Shown: positions 1-5,563, counted from the stretch's first letter. The stretch is DNA of 5,563 nt from an uncultured Ruminococcus sp. (GCA_902772755.1 CACYCD010000125.1:1-5563), one strand, 5' to 3'. The notes: generated by a model not told the origin, from the letters alone. Program-made: numbers and translations.

Positions 1-1909
1 CGACATGATCCAGTACATCGTCATGGAGTACATCGACGGCATCACCCTCAAGGAGTATATAGCACAGCAAAAGGTCATCAAGTGGAAGGAAGCTCTTCAC
101 CTCACCACTCAGATACTTCGTGCCCTCCAGCATGCACACGAAAGAGGAATTGTCCACCGTGATATTAAGCCTCAGAATATTATGCTTTTGCAGGACGGCA
201 CTATCAAGGTGACTGACTTTGGCATTGCACGTAATTTTAACTCTGCAACAAGGACAATGACCGAGCAGGCTATAGGCTCTGTGCATTATATCGCCCCCGA
301 ACAGGCGAAGGGTGGCAGTACCGACGGAAAGACAGATATCTATTCCGTGGGTGTAATGATGTATGAAATGCTCACAGGAAAGCTCCCGTTTGTAGCGGAT
401 AATGCAGTGTCGGTCGCACTGATGCAGCTGCAGTCTACTCCCAAGCTTCCCCGTGACATAAACCCCGAGTTGCCGATTGGCTTGCAGGAGATCACTCTGA
501 AAGCAATGCAGAAGGATCCCAAGCAGCGTTACAGCTCGGCACAGGCTATGCTTGACGACATCGACCGCTTTAGGATGAATCCAAAGATCACCTTTGGCTA
601 TAAAACTCCCAAGGCTGATGAGCCGACAAAGTATGTTGACGCCACGGATAAGAAGCAGCAGCCCAAAAAAGCTGAAACAAATAAGCGTCCGCTGGATGTT
701 TATGATGATGAAAACAGCGAAAGAACAAGAGGACAGGCTGTAGGCAAGGGTGTGTTTGTGGCATTCCTTATTACTGTCATCTGTTTCGGACTGTATTTTG
801 GCTATGTGGCAATCAGTGGCGGTGCTACAGATATCAGCGTACCCAATTTTGTCGGCAAGAACATTGTTGATGTTCAGCAGGATAATGAGTACAACTTTAA
901 TTATGAGATAGAGTTTGACTACGATTCCTCAAAGGAGGACGGAGTTGTTCTCGCTCAGAAGCCCGAAGCCGACTCCAAGAAGATAAAGCAGGGTGCTACC
1001 ATTGAGCTTACCGTAAACGGTCAGGAGTCTGAAATAGTTGTACCTCACCTCATCAACAACACAGAGGAACACGCTGTCCGTCAGCTTGAAAGCAGAAACC
1101 TCAATCCCGAAGTGGTATACATCAGAAGCGGAGATGTAAATCCCGGCTATGTATCCTCAGAATTCCCCAACCCCGGAACAAAGACTACTATCGGTTCAAC
1201 TGTATATGTTTATGTATCGAAGGGTACAGTCGAGAGCAAGGTCACTGTTCCCGATGTAACAGGCAAGCTTCTCAGCGAAGCGGCTCAGATACTTTCCGAC
1301 AGAAATTTGCAGTATGAGTTTGAATATGACGACAACAGCTATGAAGAAAAGGATACTGTTATCCGTCAGAATCCCCTCCAGGGAGGAAAGGTCAAGAAAA
1401 ACTACACTGTTAAGCTGATCCTTTCGGGCGGTAAAAAGGATAACAAGAGTGTTGATATCACGGTTCAGCTGCCTTCGGCAGAAACGAACGGAGTTTCGTT
1501 CCAGGTAACTGTTGACAGAGATGTTTACCTCACAACAACTGTTGTGCCTTCTGAGCAGAAAGCATTTAAGTTCACGCTTACAGGCTCGGGAAGCAACACA
1601 GAGGTTAAGATTTATCTAAACGGTCAGTTGTATCAGGAGCTTACCATTGACTTCCAGAATGAGAAGGTCGGTACACCGATCTATCATGACTACGCAATGC
1701 CGACTGTCTCAACCGAGCCGGTGACTGATATTGTTACTGAGCTTCCGACAGAAATGGTGATGCCCACAGACACTACTGACATCTACGAGCCTACAGAGGA
1801 TCTTACAGATGCTACAGAGCCTGTTTCAGAGGAAATTCCCGTAGTTACAGAGCCGGTTGAAGTACCCACAGATGCGGTCATAACTGATGATATCGTTCCG
1901 CAGGTGTAA
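1..1909 (+). CDS. prkC: PASTA-domain Ser/Thr protein kinase (PrkC/Stk type), 5'-truncated by window edge
   Basis: Membrane Ser/Thr kinase whose outer PASTA domains bind peptidoglycan fragments in this family. The reading frame is open from base 2, so the Met codon at 5 is internal; the Gly-rich loop, the Lys and the alpha-C Glu lie upstream. Numbering from that Met: hinge at about 4-10, HRDIKPQN catalytic loop 51-58, DFG 71-73, Thr-rich activation loop with T82, T84 and T86, then GSVHYIAPEQ 91-100. All visible catalytic residues are intact. A Lys-rich juxtamembrane linker (about 195-248) precedes one membrane helix at about 249-271. Three PASTA repeats follow (about 276-337, 344-405, 412-474), then a beta-rich segment (482-556) resembling the Ig-like end of B. 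subtilis PrkC, and an acidic Thr/Glu/Pro tail (570-634). A PrpC-type phosphatase gene is expected just upstream. rsgA follows after 9 bases. Family call is certain; the symbol is by homology. Confidence 0.96.
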   Translation, partial: DMIQYIVMEYIDGITLKEYIAQQKVIKWKEALHLTTQILRALQHAHERGIVHRDIKPQNIMLLQDGTIKVTDFGIARNFNSATRTMTEQAIGSVHYIAPEQAKGGSTDGKTDIYSVGVMMYEMLTGKLPFVADNAVSVALMQLQSTPKLPRDINPELPIGLQEITLKAMQKDPKQRYSSAQAMLDDIDRFRMNPKITFGYKTPKADEPTKYVDATDKKQQPKKAETNKRPLDVYDDENSERTRGQAVGKGVFVAFLITVICFGLYFGYVAISGGATDISVPNFVGKNIVDVQQDNEYNFNYEIEFDYDSSKEDGVVLAQKPEADSKKIKQGATIELTVNGQESEIVVPHLINNTEEHAVRQLESRNLNPEVVYIRSGDVNPGYVSSEFPNPGTKTTIGSTVYVYVSKGTVESKVTVPDVTGKLLSEAAQILSDRNLQYEFEYDDNSYEEKDTVIRQNPLQGGKVKKNYTVKLILSGGKKDNKSVDITVQLPSAETNGVSFQVTVDRDVYLTTTVVPSEQKAFKFTLTGSGSNTEVKIYLNGQLYQELTIDFQNEKVGTPIYHDYAMPTVSTEPVTDIVTELPTEMVMPTDTTDIYEPTEDLTDATEPVSEEIPVVTEPVEVPTDAVITDDIVPQV

Positions 1910-1918
1910 CGCAGATCT

Positions 1919-2806
1919 ATGGACATTTTGCAGGGCAGAATAATTAAAGGTATCGGCGGATTCTACTATGTAGAATCTGCCGACAAAGTATATGAATGTA
2001 AGGCAAGAGGTGTGTTCCGTAGCAAGAGCAGCACACCTCTTGTCGGCGATTTTGTAAAAATCAAGATCCCTTCCGAGGGCTATTGCGTTATAGAAGAAAT
2101 ATCGGAAAGAAAGAATCATCTGATTCGCCCACCTGTTGCAAATATTGATATTCTGGTAGTTGTATCAAGCACTACAGCTCCGCAGCCAAACTATTCGGTG
2201 ATCGACAAAATGACCGCTTATGCAGTTTGCAATAATATTGAGCCTGTAGTCGCAGTCACCAAAACCGATCTGAAACAGGGGAAAGAGCTTTTTGATATCT
2301 ATTCAGGCAGTGGCATCAAAACCTTTTTGATAGATTATTCAACCGATAAAGCCTGCACCGGCTTAAAGGATTATCTTAAAGGAAAGACCTCTGCTTTTAC
2401 GGGAAACAGCGGAGTAGGCAAGTCCACCTTGCTGAATGGTCTTTTTCCTCAGCTGAATTTAGCCACGGGTGAGATCAGTGACAAGCTTGGCAGGGGCAGA
2501 CACACCACCAGGGCAGTTGAGCTTATCAGTATTGATGGCTGCTGTGTTGCAGACACCCCGGGTTTTTCAACAGTAAATATGGAAAAGTTTGGTATGACTG
2601 ATAAGAACCGGCTGCAGTATTGCTTCCCTGAATTTGAAGAGCATATAAATTTCTGTCGTTTCAGCACCTGTACTCACACCTGCGAGAAGGGCTGTGCCGT
2701 TCTTCAAGCTGTGAAGGACAGCAAAATAGCTCCGACACGTCATAAGAGCTACACTGAAATGTACAGTGAAATCAAGAATATTAAGGAGTGGCAGATAAAG
2801 AAATGA
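1919..2806 (+). CDS. rsgA: Ribosome small subunit-dependent GTPase RsgA (YloQ/CpgA)
   Basis: Cytoplasmic circularly permuted GTPase that binds the 30S subunit late in assembly and hydrolyses GTP. The 295-residue length is usual for the family. An N-terminal OB-fold (about 1-70) is followed by the G motifs in permuted order: G4 TKTD 114-117, then G1 GNSGVGKS 162-169, the G2-region GRGRHTT 191-197 and G3 DTPG 212-215. The C-terminal zinc site is visible as C246-x4-C251-x-H253-x5-C259. The ATG is 9 bases after the kinase stop. The only Shine-Dalgarno-like string, AGGTG at 1902-1906, ends 12 bases upstream, so translation may depend partly on coupling to the kinase gene. In B. subtilis the homologue CpgA is phosphorylated by PrkC, which fits the shared operon. 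The 3' end overlaps thiN by ATGA (2803-2806). No key residue is missing. Confidence 0.97.
   Translation: MDILQGRIIKGIGGFYYVESADKVYECKARGVFRSKSSTPLVGDFVKIKIPSEGYCVIEEISERKNHLIRPPVANIDILVVVSSTTAPQPNYSVIDKMTAYAVCNNIEPVVAVTKTDLKQGKELFDIYSGSGIKTFLIDYSTDKACTGLKDYLKGKTSAFTGNSGVGKSTLLNGLFPQLNLATGEISDKLGRGRHTTRAVELISIDGCCVADTPGFSTVNMEKFGMTDKNRLQYCFPEFEEHINFCRFSTCTHTCEKGCAVLQAVKDSKIAPTRHKSYTEMYSEIKNIKEWQIKK
2783..2788 (+). promoter_or_regulatory. Shine-Dalgarno for thiN, at long spacing
   Basis: AAGGAG lies inside the last codons of rsgA. It ends 14 bases before the ATG at 2803, longer than the usual 5-9, and its last base is the first base of the in-frame GTG at 2788. It therefore argues against the GTG start. 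Initiation at 2803 probably relies on re-use of ribosomes terminating at the overlapping rsgA stop. Confidence 0.5.
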
Positions 2807-3426
2807 GATGTGTAATTATTTCAGGTTCTCCCGATACAAATGTTGATGAAATAAAAGAGCTTTGTTGCCCCGATGATTATATCGTCTGTGCAGATTCGGG
2901 TTATTCTTATGCAAAGCAGGCAGGGATATTGCCGGATCTCATTATCGGTGACTTTGATTCGCTCAAGGAGGAGCTTCCTGCCGATACAGAAATAGTAAAG
3001 CTCAACACCCGCAAGGACGATACCGACACCGAGCATTGTGTTATGGAATGTATACGCAGGGGACACAGGAATTTTCTGCTTCTGGGTTCAATTGGCGGAC
3101 GCACCGATCACACCTTTGCAAATATTGCTATTCTTGCTTTTCTCTCCGAGTACCACTACAAAGGAGTAGCCAGAAACAACGGTGAGGAGATCCGTATATT
3201 GAACAAGGGTACCTACGATATGTCGGGCAACAAGGGTCTGATTTTTTCTGTATTTCCATACGCTTGTGAAGCGGTGAATGTTTCTTACGAGGGTGCCGAG
3301 TATCCGCTTGACTCGTTTACACTGACCTACAATGTATCAAGGGGAATCAGCAACGTGTTTAACAGCGATAAAGCGAGCATCACAGTAAATGACGGCAGAG
3401 CTATACTGCTGATTTATCACAGATAA
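2803..3426 (+). CDS. thiN: Thiamine pyrophosphokinase ThiN
   Basis: Transfers pyrophosphate from ATP to thiamine, giving thiamine diphosphate and AMP in the cytoplasm. At 207 residues it has normal family length. Visible motifs: ADSGYSYAKQAGILPDLIIG (30-49) running into DFDSL (50-54), whose aspartates are expected to bind metal and ATP; KDDTDTE 71-77; GSIGGRTDHTFANI 95-108; and SRGISNVF 179-186 in the C-terminal thiamine-binding beta domain. I chose the ATG at 2803, which overlaps the rsgA stop as ATGA, because the protein then begins MRCVIISG, the expected first beta-strand. An in-frame GTG at 2788 would add five residues, but it lies on the last base of the AAGGAG sequence that would have to serve it. 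In B. subtilis rpe separates rsgA and thiN; here they overlap directly. Confidence 0.95.
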   Translation: MRCVIISGSPDTNVDEIKELCCPDDYIVCADSGYSYAKQAGILPDLIIGDFDSLKEELPADTEIVKLNTRKDDTDTEHCVMECIRRGHRNFLLLGSIGGRTDHTFANIAILAFLSEYHYKGVARNNGEEIRILNKGTYDMSGNKGLIFSVFPYACEAVNVSYEGAEYPLDSFTLTYNVSRGISNVFNSDKASITVNDGRAILLIYHR

Positions 3427-3428
3427 TT

Positions 3429-4133
3429 ATGCTGTACAGTATCTGCGGCCTTAATATAGAATTTTCTCCAAAATATCCCCTTACTCTCAACCGTTCACGC
3501 AAGTATCTTGCCGAAGATCAAGCTGCTGTTCCGGATTTTTCTATGAATATCACGGAAGAACAGATCGACGGCTACTTAAAGCTGTATCCGCATTCTGACA
3601 GAGATATTGCGGAACACGGTCTTTATGCTCTTGCACTGTTTGATAATATTTTGGACTATGACGGTTTTTTTCTTCATTCCTCGGCAATAGCGGTTGATGG
3701 GAAAGCTTATCTTTTTACGGCTGACAGCGGAGTCGGCAAATCCACCCACACTTCTCTGTGGAGAAAGCATTTTGGTGAGCGTGCCGTAATGATAAATGAT
3801 GACAAGCCGATAGTACGCATTGTGAATGATGAAATATTTGCCTGCGGAAATCCCTTTTCGGGCAAGAATGATATAAGCAGCAATATAATGGTTCCTCTGA
3901 AAAGTGTTTGCCAAATATGCAGAGGTACGGATAATTCAATTCATCCTTTGTCCCACAGACAGTCAATTATGCTTTTCTTAAATCAGACTGTCAGGATAAA
4001 TGATCCCGAAAAAACAGCGAAGCTTTTATCACTGCTTGATAAGGTATTAAATACAATAAATGTTTATTCACTTCAATGTGATATCAGCCTTGATGCCGTG
4101 ATGACAGCGTACAAGGCTATGAACGGAAGCTAA
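3429..4133 (+). CDS. HPr kinase/PEPCK-fold-like P-loop protein, substrate unknown
   Basis: Likely cytoplasmic ATP-dependent kinase related to the catalytic domain of HPr kinase/phosphorylase; substrate not identifiable. Of 234 residues, the key motifs are: FFLHSSAIAVDGKAYLFT (80-97), the strand leading to the P-loop; Walker A ADSGVGKST 98-106; INDDKP 122-127, with the Asp pair typical of this fold; and GNPFSGKND 140-148, matching the GTPWSGK-type motif of HprK-like proteins. It is shorter than true HprK (about 310 residues) and lacks its N-terminal domain; residues 1-75 are instead the short N-terminal region seen in HprK-like orphans. Such proteins are often annotated as HPr Ser kinase or PEP carboxykinase; some relatives act in RiPP clusters, for example on lasso peptides. 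No PqqD or precursor peptide is seen here. It starts 2 bases after thiN with no Shine-Dalgarno sequence, so translational coupling is likely. The fold call is firm and the function open. Confidence 0.82.
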   Translation: MLYSICGLNIEFSPKYPLTLNRSRKYLAEDQAAVPDFSMNITEEQIDGYLKLYPHSDRDIAEHGLYALALFDNILDYDGFFLHSSAIAVDGKAYLFTADSGVGKSTHTSLWRKHFGERAVMINDDKPIVRIVNDEIFACGNPFSGKNDISSNIMVPLKSVCQICRGTDNSIHPLSHRQSIMLFLNQTVRINDPEKTAKLLSLLDKVLNTINVYSLQCDISLDAVMTAYKAMNGS

Positions 4134-4150
4134 AGATTTTTTTAAGTAAA

Positions 4151-4843
4151 ATGCGAGCTTTTATTGATAAGTACGGACTAAATTCCAACCATATAAAAAT
4201 TATAGCAATGCTGTCAATGTTTATTGACCATTTGGGATATATGCTTTTTGGCGATATGCTCATTTTGCGGATAATCGGCAGATTGTCATTTCCGCTGTTT
4301 GCATATTCAATTGCAGTGGGCTGTCGTCATACAAGAAGTATGAAAAACTATTTTCTGCGAATAACAGTGTTGGGTATAATATGCCAGATATTTTTTATAA
4401 TTTTTGTGGGAGGAGAATTGGTAAATACCCTGCTGACCTTCAGTATGGGAATTTTTTTGATATATACATATCAAAAATTTGCTGATAAAGAGCCGTGGTT
4501 TTTTGTTTTGACACTTGGTATATTTTTCTTTATATGCGAAGTACTGCCACATATAAACGGGAGCTTTTACTATAAAATCGACTACGGATTTTGGGGTGTT
4601 ATTTTGCCGATGGTATTTTACATTCCCCGCAAGAAATATATTCAGGTGCTGTGTTCGATTCCTGTCCTGCTGATAATGTGCTTTGTCTTTCAGGATTATC
4701 AGGTGTGGTGCTTCCTGTCCTTGCTTGTTATCGCTGTCTGTAACGAAAAAAAGGGTAAGTTGAGGCTCAAATATCTTTTTTATGTTTTTTATCCTGTTCA
4801 TTTTGTGATAATATACATCATAGGTTTGATATTGAAAGCATAG
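4151..4843 (+). CDS. TraX-family multi-spanning membrane protein
   Basis: Integral membrane protein of 230 residues with about eight or nine hydrophobic segments (roughly 15-33, 38-57, 70-88, 92-107, 115-133, 145-157, 166-181, 184-198, 208-228). Family hallmarks are NSNHIKIIAMLSMFIDHLG (11-29) with the invariant-looking Asp-His pair D26-H27, GRLSFPLFAYSIAVGCRHT (43-61), and YVFYPVHFVIIY (211-222) near the C terminus. The founding member, TraX of the F plasmid, acetylates the N terminus of pilin; chromosomal Firmicutes members have no settled role. Nothing conjugative is nearby, so I would not call it a conjugation gene. The start at 4151 puts the first conserved segment at the expected place, but there is no good Shine-Dalgarno sequence, only an AT-rich 17-base gap with a seven-T run. 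Sampled rows of this gene are about 35% G+C against about 48% in the kinase. It is the last gene before the terminator. Confidence 0.88.
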   Translation: MRAFIDKYGLNSNHIKIIAMLSMFIDHLGYMLFGDMLILRIIGRLSFPLFAYSIAVGCRHTRSMKNYFLRITVLGIICQIFFIIFVGGELVNTLLTFSMGIFLIYTYQKFADKEPWFFVLTLGIFFFICEVLPHINGSFYYKIDYGFWGVILPMVFYIPRKKYIQVLCSIPVLLIMCFVFQDYQVWCFLSLLVIAVCNEKKGKLRLKYLFYVFYPVHFVIIYIIGLILKA

Positions 4844-4854
4844 ATTTTTTAATT

Positions 4855-4887
4855 GACATCTGCCGAATCAGGCAGGTGTCATTTTTT
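4855..4887 (+). terminator. Rho-independent terminator ending the operon
   Basis: A 10-bp stem, GACATCTGCC (4855-4864) with GGCAGGTGTC (4871-4880), has one T-G wobble and a 6-base loop GAATCA, and is followed by A and six Ts (4882-4887). It begins 11 bases after the TraX-family stop codon. There is no matching A-run upstream of the stem, so it appears to work only for + strand transcription. It separates the kinase-to-TraX operon from the LRR gene. Confidence 0.93.
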
Positions 4888-4920
4888 ACAAATAAAGGTA
4901 TATATCCAAGGAAAATTTAT

Positions 4921-4972
4921 ACATAGAAAATAGTATATAATTCTTATTAAGAATATATTTATTATTCTATGT
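4921..4972. repeat. AT-rich nested inverted repeat in the LRR gene leader
   Basis: The outer arms ACATAGAA (4921-4928) and TTCTATGT (4965-4972) are perfect complements, and pairing continues as AATA/TATT around one bulged base (4964). Inside lies a second palindrome, ATTCTTA (4940-4946) and TAAGAAT (4948-4954), flanked by TATA-type pairing. The whole 52 bases can fold into one long imperfect hairpin. It could be a regulator-binding site overlapping the promoter or an RNA structure. Some of this symmetry is expected by chance in such AT-rich DNA, but the 8-base outer arms contain G and C and are less easily dismissed. Confidence 0.6.
4936..4941 (+). promoter_or_regulatory. Candidate -10 element (TATAAT), no good -35
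   Basis: This is an exact TATAAT, but the bases 16-18 upstream are A/T-rich and do not resemble TTGACA. It lies inside the inverted repeat at 4921-4972, so a protein bound there could block it. It is one of two competing -10 candidates for the LRR gene. Confidence 0.3.
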
Positions 4973-4980
4973 GATATTAT
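4972..4980 (+). promoter_or_regulatory. Candidate extended -10 promoter (TGATATTAT)
   Basis: TG at 4972-4973, one base, then TATTAT at 4975-4980 matches the extended -10 form TGnTATAAT with one mismatch. No convincing -35 is visible 17 bases upstream, which extended -10 promoters tolerate. Transcription would then start near 4987, leaving a leader of roughly 55 bases that begins just before the 4999-5020 hairpin. The spacing is sensible but the evidence is motif-only. Confidence 0.35.
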
Positions 4981-4998
4981 TATGATGTATAAATTTGA

Positions 4999-5020
4999 GC
5001 TGTGTTCAAAAGAATACAGC
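4999..5020 (+). promoter_or_regulatory. Leader hairpin upstream of the LRR gene ribosome binding site
   Basis: GCTGTGTTC (4999-5007) pairs with GAATACAGC (5012-5020), nine base pairs with one G-U wobble, closing an AAAA loop. It ends 6 bases before the Shine-Dalgarno sequence. What follows is an A-run, not a T-run, so it is not an intrinsic terminator for this strand. It may stabilise the 5' end of the mRNA or keep the ribosome site open; the role is inferred only from its position. Confidence 0.6.
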
Positions 5021-5026
5021 AGAAAA

Positions 5027-5032
5027 AAGGAG
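5027..5032 (+). promoter_or_regulatory. Strong Shine-Dalgarno for the LRR gene
   Basis: AAGGAG in an A-rich context ends 8 bases before GTG 5041 and 6 bases before ATG 5039. Because ATG 5039 is followed at once by a TGA stop, this site supports the GTG as the productive start. It is the clearest ribosome site in the window. Confidence 0.85.
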
Positions 5033-5040
5033 AGTTTTAT

Positions 5041-5563
5041 GTGAAACTGTTAAAACGAACGACTGCGATAGTCCTCAGTTTTCTGATGGTTTTCAGCGTT
5101 ACGTCGATTTTTCCCGACGAATTCTTCCCAAAAGTATTCGCAGCATCGACCGACCGCTCAAAAGCTTCGGCAAATGAAGAGGTCTATGAAAGCGGTGACT
5201 ACACCTATACTCTTGTTGATGAGTATACCCATGTTTCGATCAAGTCGTATAAGGGCTCGGATACCGAGATCGTTATACCCGACAAGCTCGATGGCAAGGA
5301 GGTCACTGTCATCGGAAACAGCGTTTTTTCCGGAAACAAGAACATCACTTCTGTCAAGCTCGGAAAATACGTGACAAACATAAACAATAGGGCTTTTTTT
5401 GACTGCCAGGCACTGGAAAGTGTTACCTTTGGTGAAAGTGTGAAGGCTATTGGTTCTTACGCATTCTACAATGACTACAAATTGAGTGAAGCTATTTTCC
5501 CCGATGCACTTGAAACTATCGGAGACAGAGCCTTTGCGTATGACAAAGCACTAAAGAAGGTTA
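5041..5563 (+). CDS. Secreted BspA-like leucine-rich-repeat (LRR_5) protein, 3'-truncated
   Basis: Exported protein of unknown ligand; BspA-type LRR proteins of gut and oral bacteria are surface or secreted binding proteins. The frame is open from GTG 5041 to the right edge (174 residues seen). Residues 1-34 form a signal peptide: basic MKLLKR, hydrophobic TAIVLSFLMVFSV, then a VFA-A site near 34/35. A Ser/Ala/Glu-rich stretch (36-52) leads to a capping region (53-87) of the usual YTYTLVDE and IVIPDKLDGKEVT style. Four repeats follow at exactly 23-residue spacing, with key Ile at 91, 114, 137 and 160 and an AF/VF pair five residues on (VTVIGNSVF, VTNINNRAF, VKAIGSYAF, LETIGDRAF). Repeat 2 has Asn115 in place of Gly. 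Ruminococcus relatives often carry C-terminal dockerin or enzyme domains; none can be seen here. It is a separate transcription unit behind a terminator. The start is GTG because the overlapping ATG runs straight into a stop. Confidence 0.92.
   Translation, partial: MKLLKRTTAIVLSFLMVFSVTSIFPDEFFPKVFAASTDRSKASANEEVYESGDYTYTLVDEYTHVSIKSYKGSDTEIVIPDKLDGKEVTVIGNSVFSGNKNITSVKLGKYVTNINNRAFFDCQALESVTFGESVKAIGSYAFYNDYKLSEAIFPDALETIGDRAFAYDKALKKV

Noticed and set aside
1826..2119. A 97-codon minus-strand frame across the kinase-rsgA junction
   Set aside because: It spans two well-supported sense genes with no ribosome site or motif, so it is a shadow of coding bias.
2788..2790. GTG start for thiN
   Set aside because: It overlaps the AAGGAG sequence that would have to serve it, and adds five residues before the conserved first strand; ATG 2803 fits better.
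4136..4142. Seven-T run between the HprK-like and TraX-like genes as a terminator
   Set aside because: No stem precedes it, so it lacks the hairpin needed for intrinsic termination.
4307..4801. A 164-codon open frame on the minus strand
   Set aside because: It lies entirely antisense to the TraX-family gene, shows no family motif, and its Lys/Gln/Asn-rich translation is what the complement of Phe/Leu-rich codons gives.
4151..4843. TraX as evidence of a conjugative element
   Set aside because: No relaxase, type IV secretion, integrase or attachment site is in the window, and TraX-family genes are common on Clostridia chromosomes.
4853..4858. A perfect TTGACA that could be a -35 box
   Set aside because: It falls in the terminator stem, and 17 bases downstream the hexamer is GTGTCA, not a -10. 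It is explained by the terminator.
4888..5040. A riboswitch in the LRR gene leader
   Set aside because: No known aptamer core can be recognised, and the leader is too AT-rich and short after the likely transcription start; only simple hairpins are supported.
4995..5374. Two short + strand frames (4995-5177 and 5174-5374) over the LRR gene start
   Set aside because: They are out of frame with the signal peptide and repeats encoded from GTG 5041, and their translations are Arg/Ser-rich with no motif.

Overview
The window looks like the chromosome of a Gram-positive Clostridia-type gut anaerobe, most like Ruminococcus or other Oscillospiraceae. The reasons are a PASTA-domain Ser/Thr kinase beside rsgA and thiN (a Firmicutes gene order), a chromosomal TraX-family protein, and a secreted BspA-type leucine-rich-repeat protein. 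The genus is an inference from gene content and style; no rRNA or other marker is present. All supported genes are on the + strand.

Bases 1-4843 hold five tightly packed genes that read as one operon. First is the 3' part of a PrkC-type kinase (N-lobe cut off by the window edge; three PASTA domains, an Ig-like domain and an acidic Thr/Glu/Pro tail). It is followed by rsgA (30S-assembly GTPase), thiN (thiamine pyrophosphokinase, overlapping rsgA by 4 bases), an HPr-kinase-like P-loop protein starting 2 bases after thiN, and a TraX-family multi-spanning membrane protein. A clear intrinsic terminator (4855-4887) closes the operon. The kinase-rsgA-thiN part follows the Bacillus subtilis order prpC-prkC-cpgA(rsgA)-rpe-thiN but lacks rpe. 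The last two genes are not part of that conserved core, have weak or no Shine-Dalgarno sequences, and become AT-rich.

Bases 4888-5040 are a non-coding, very AT-rich leader. It contains a large imperfect palindrome, candidate -10 elements, a compact 9-bp hairpin and a strong Shine-Dalgarno sequence. It leads into a GTG-started, secreted LRR_5/BspA-like protein that runs off the right edge.

Working together: the kinase would sense cell-wall fragments outside the cell and phosphorylate cytoplasmic targets, and in B. subtilis the RsgA homologue is one such target. ThiN supplies thiamine diphosphate. The HprK-like and TraX-like proteins have no assignable substrate and are the least understood part of the window. 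I saw no CRISPR array, insertion sequence, tRNA, rRNA or phage gene.
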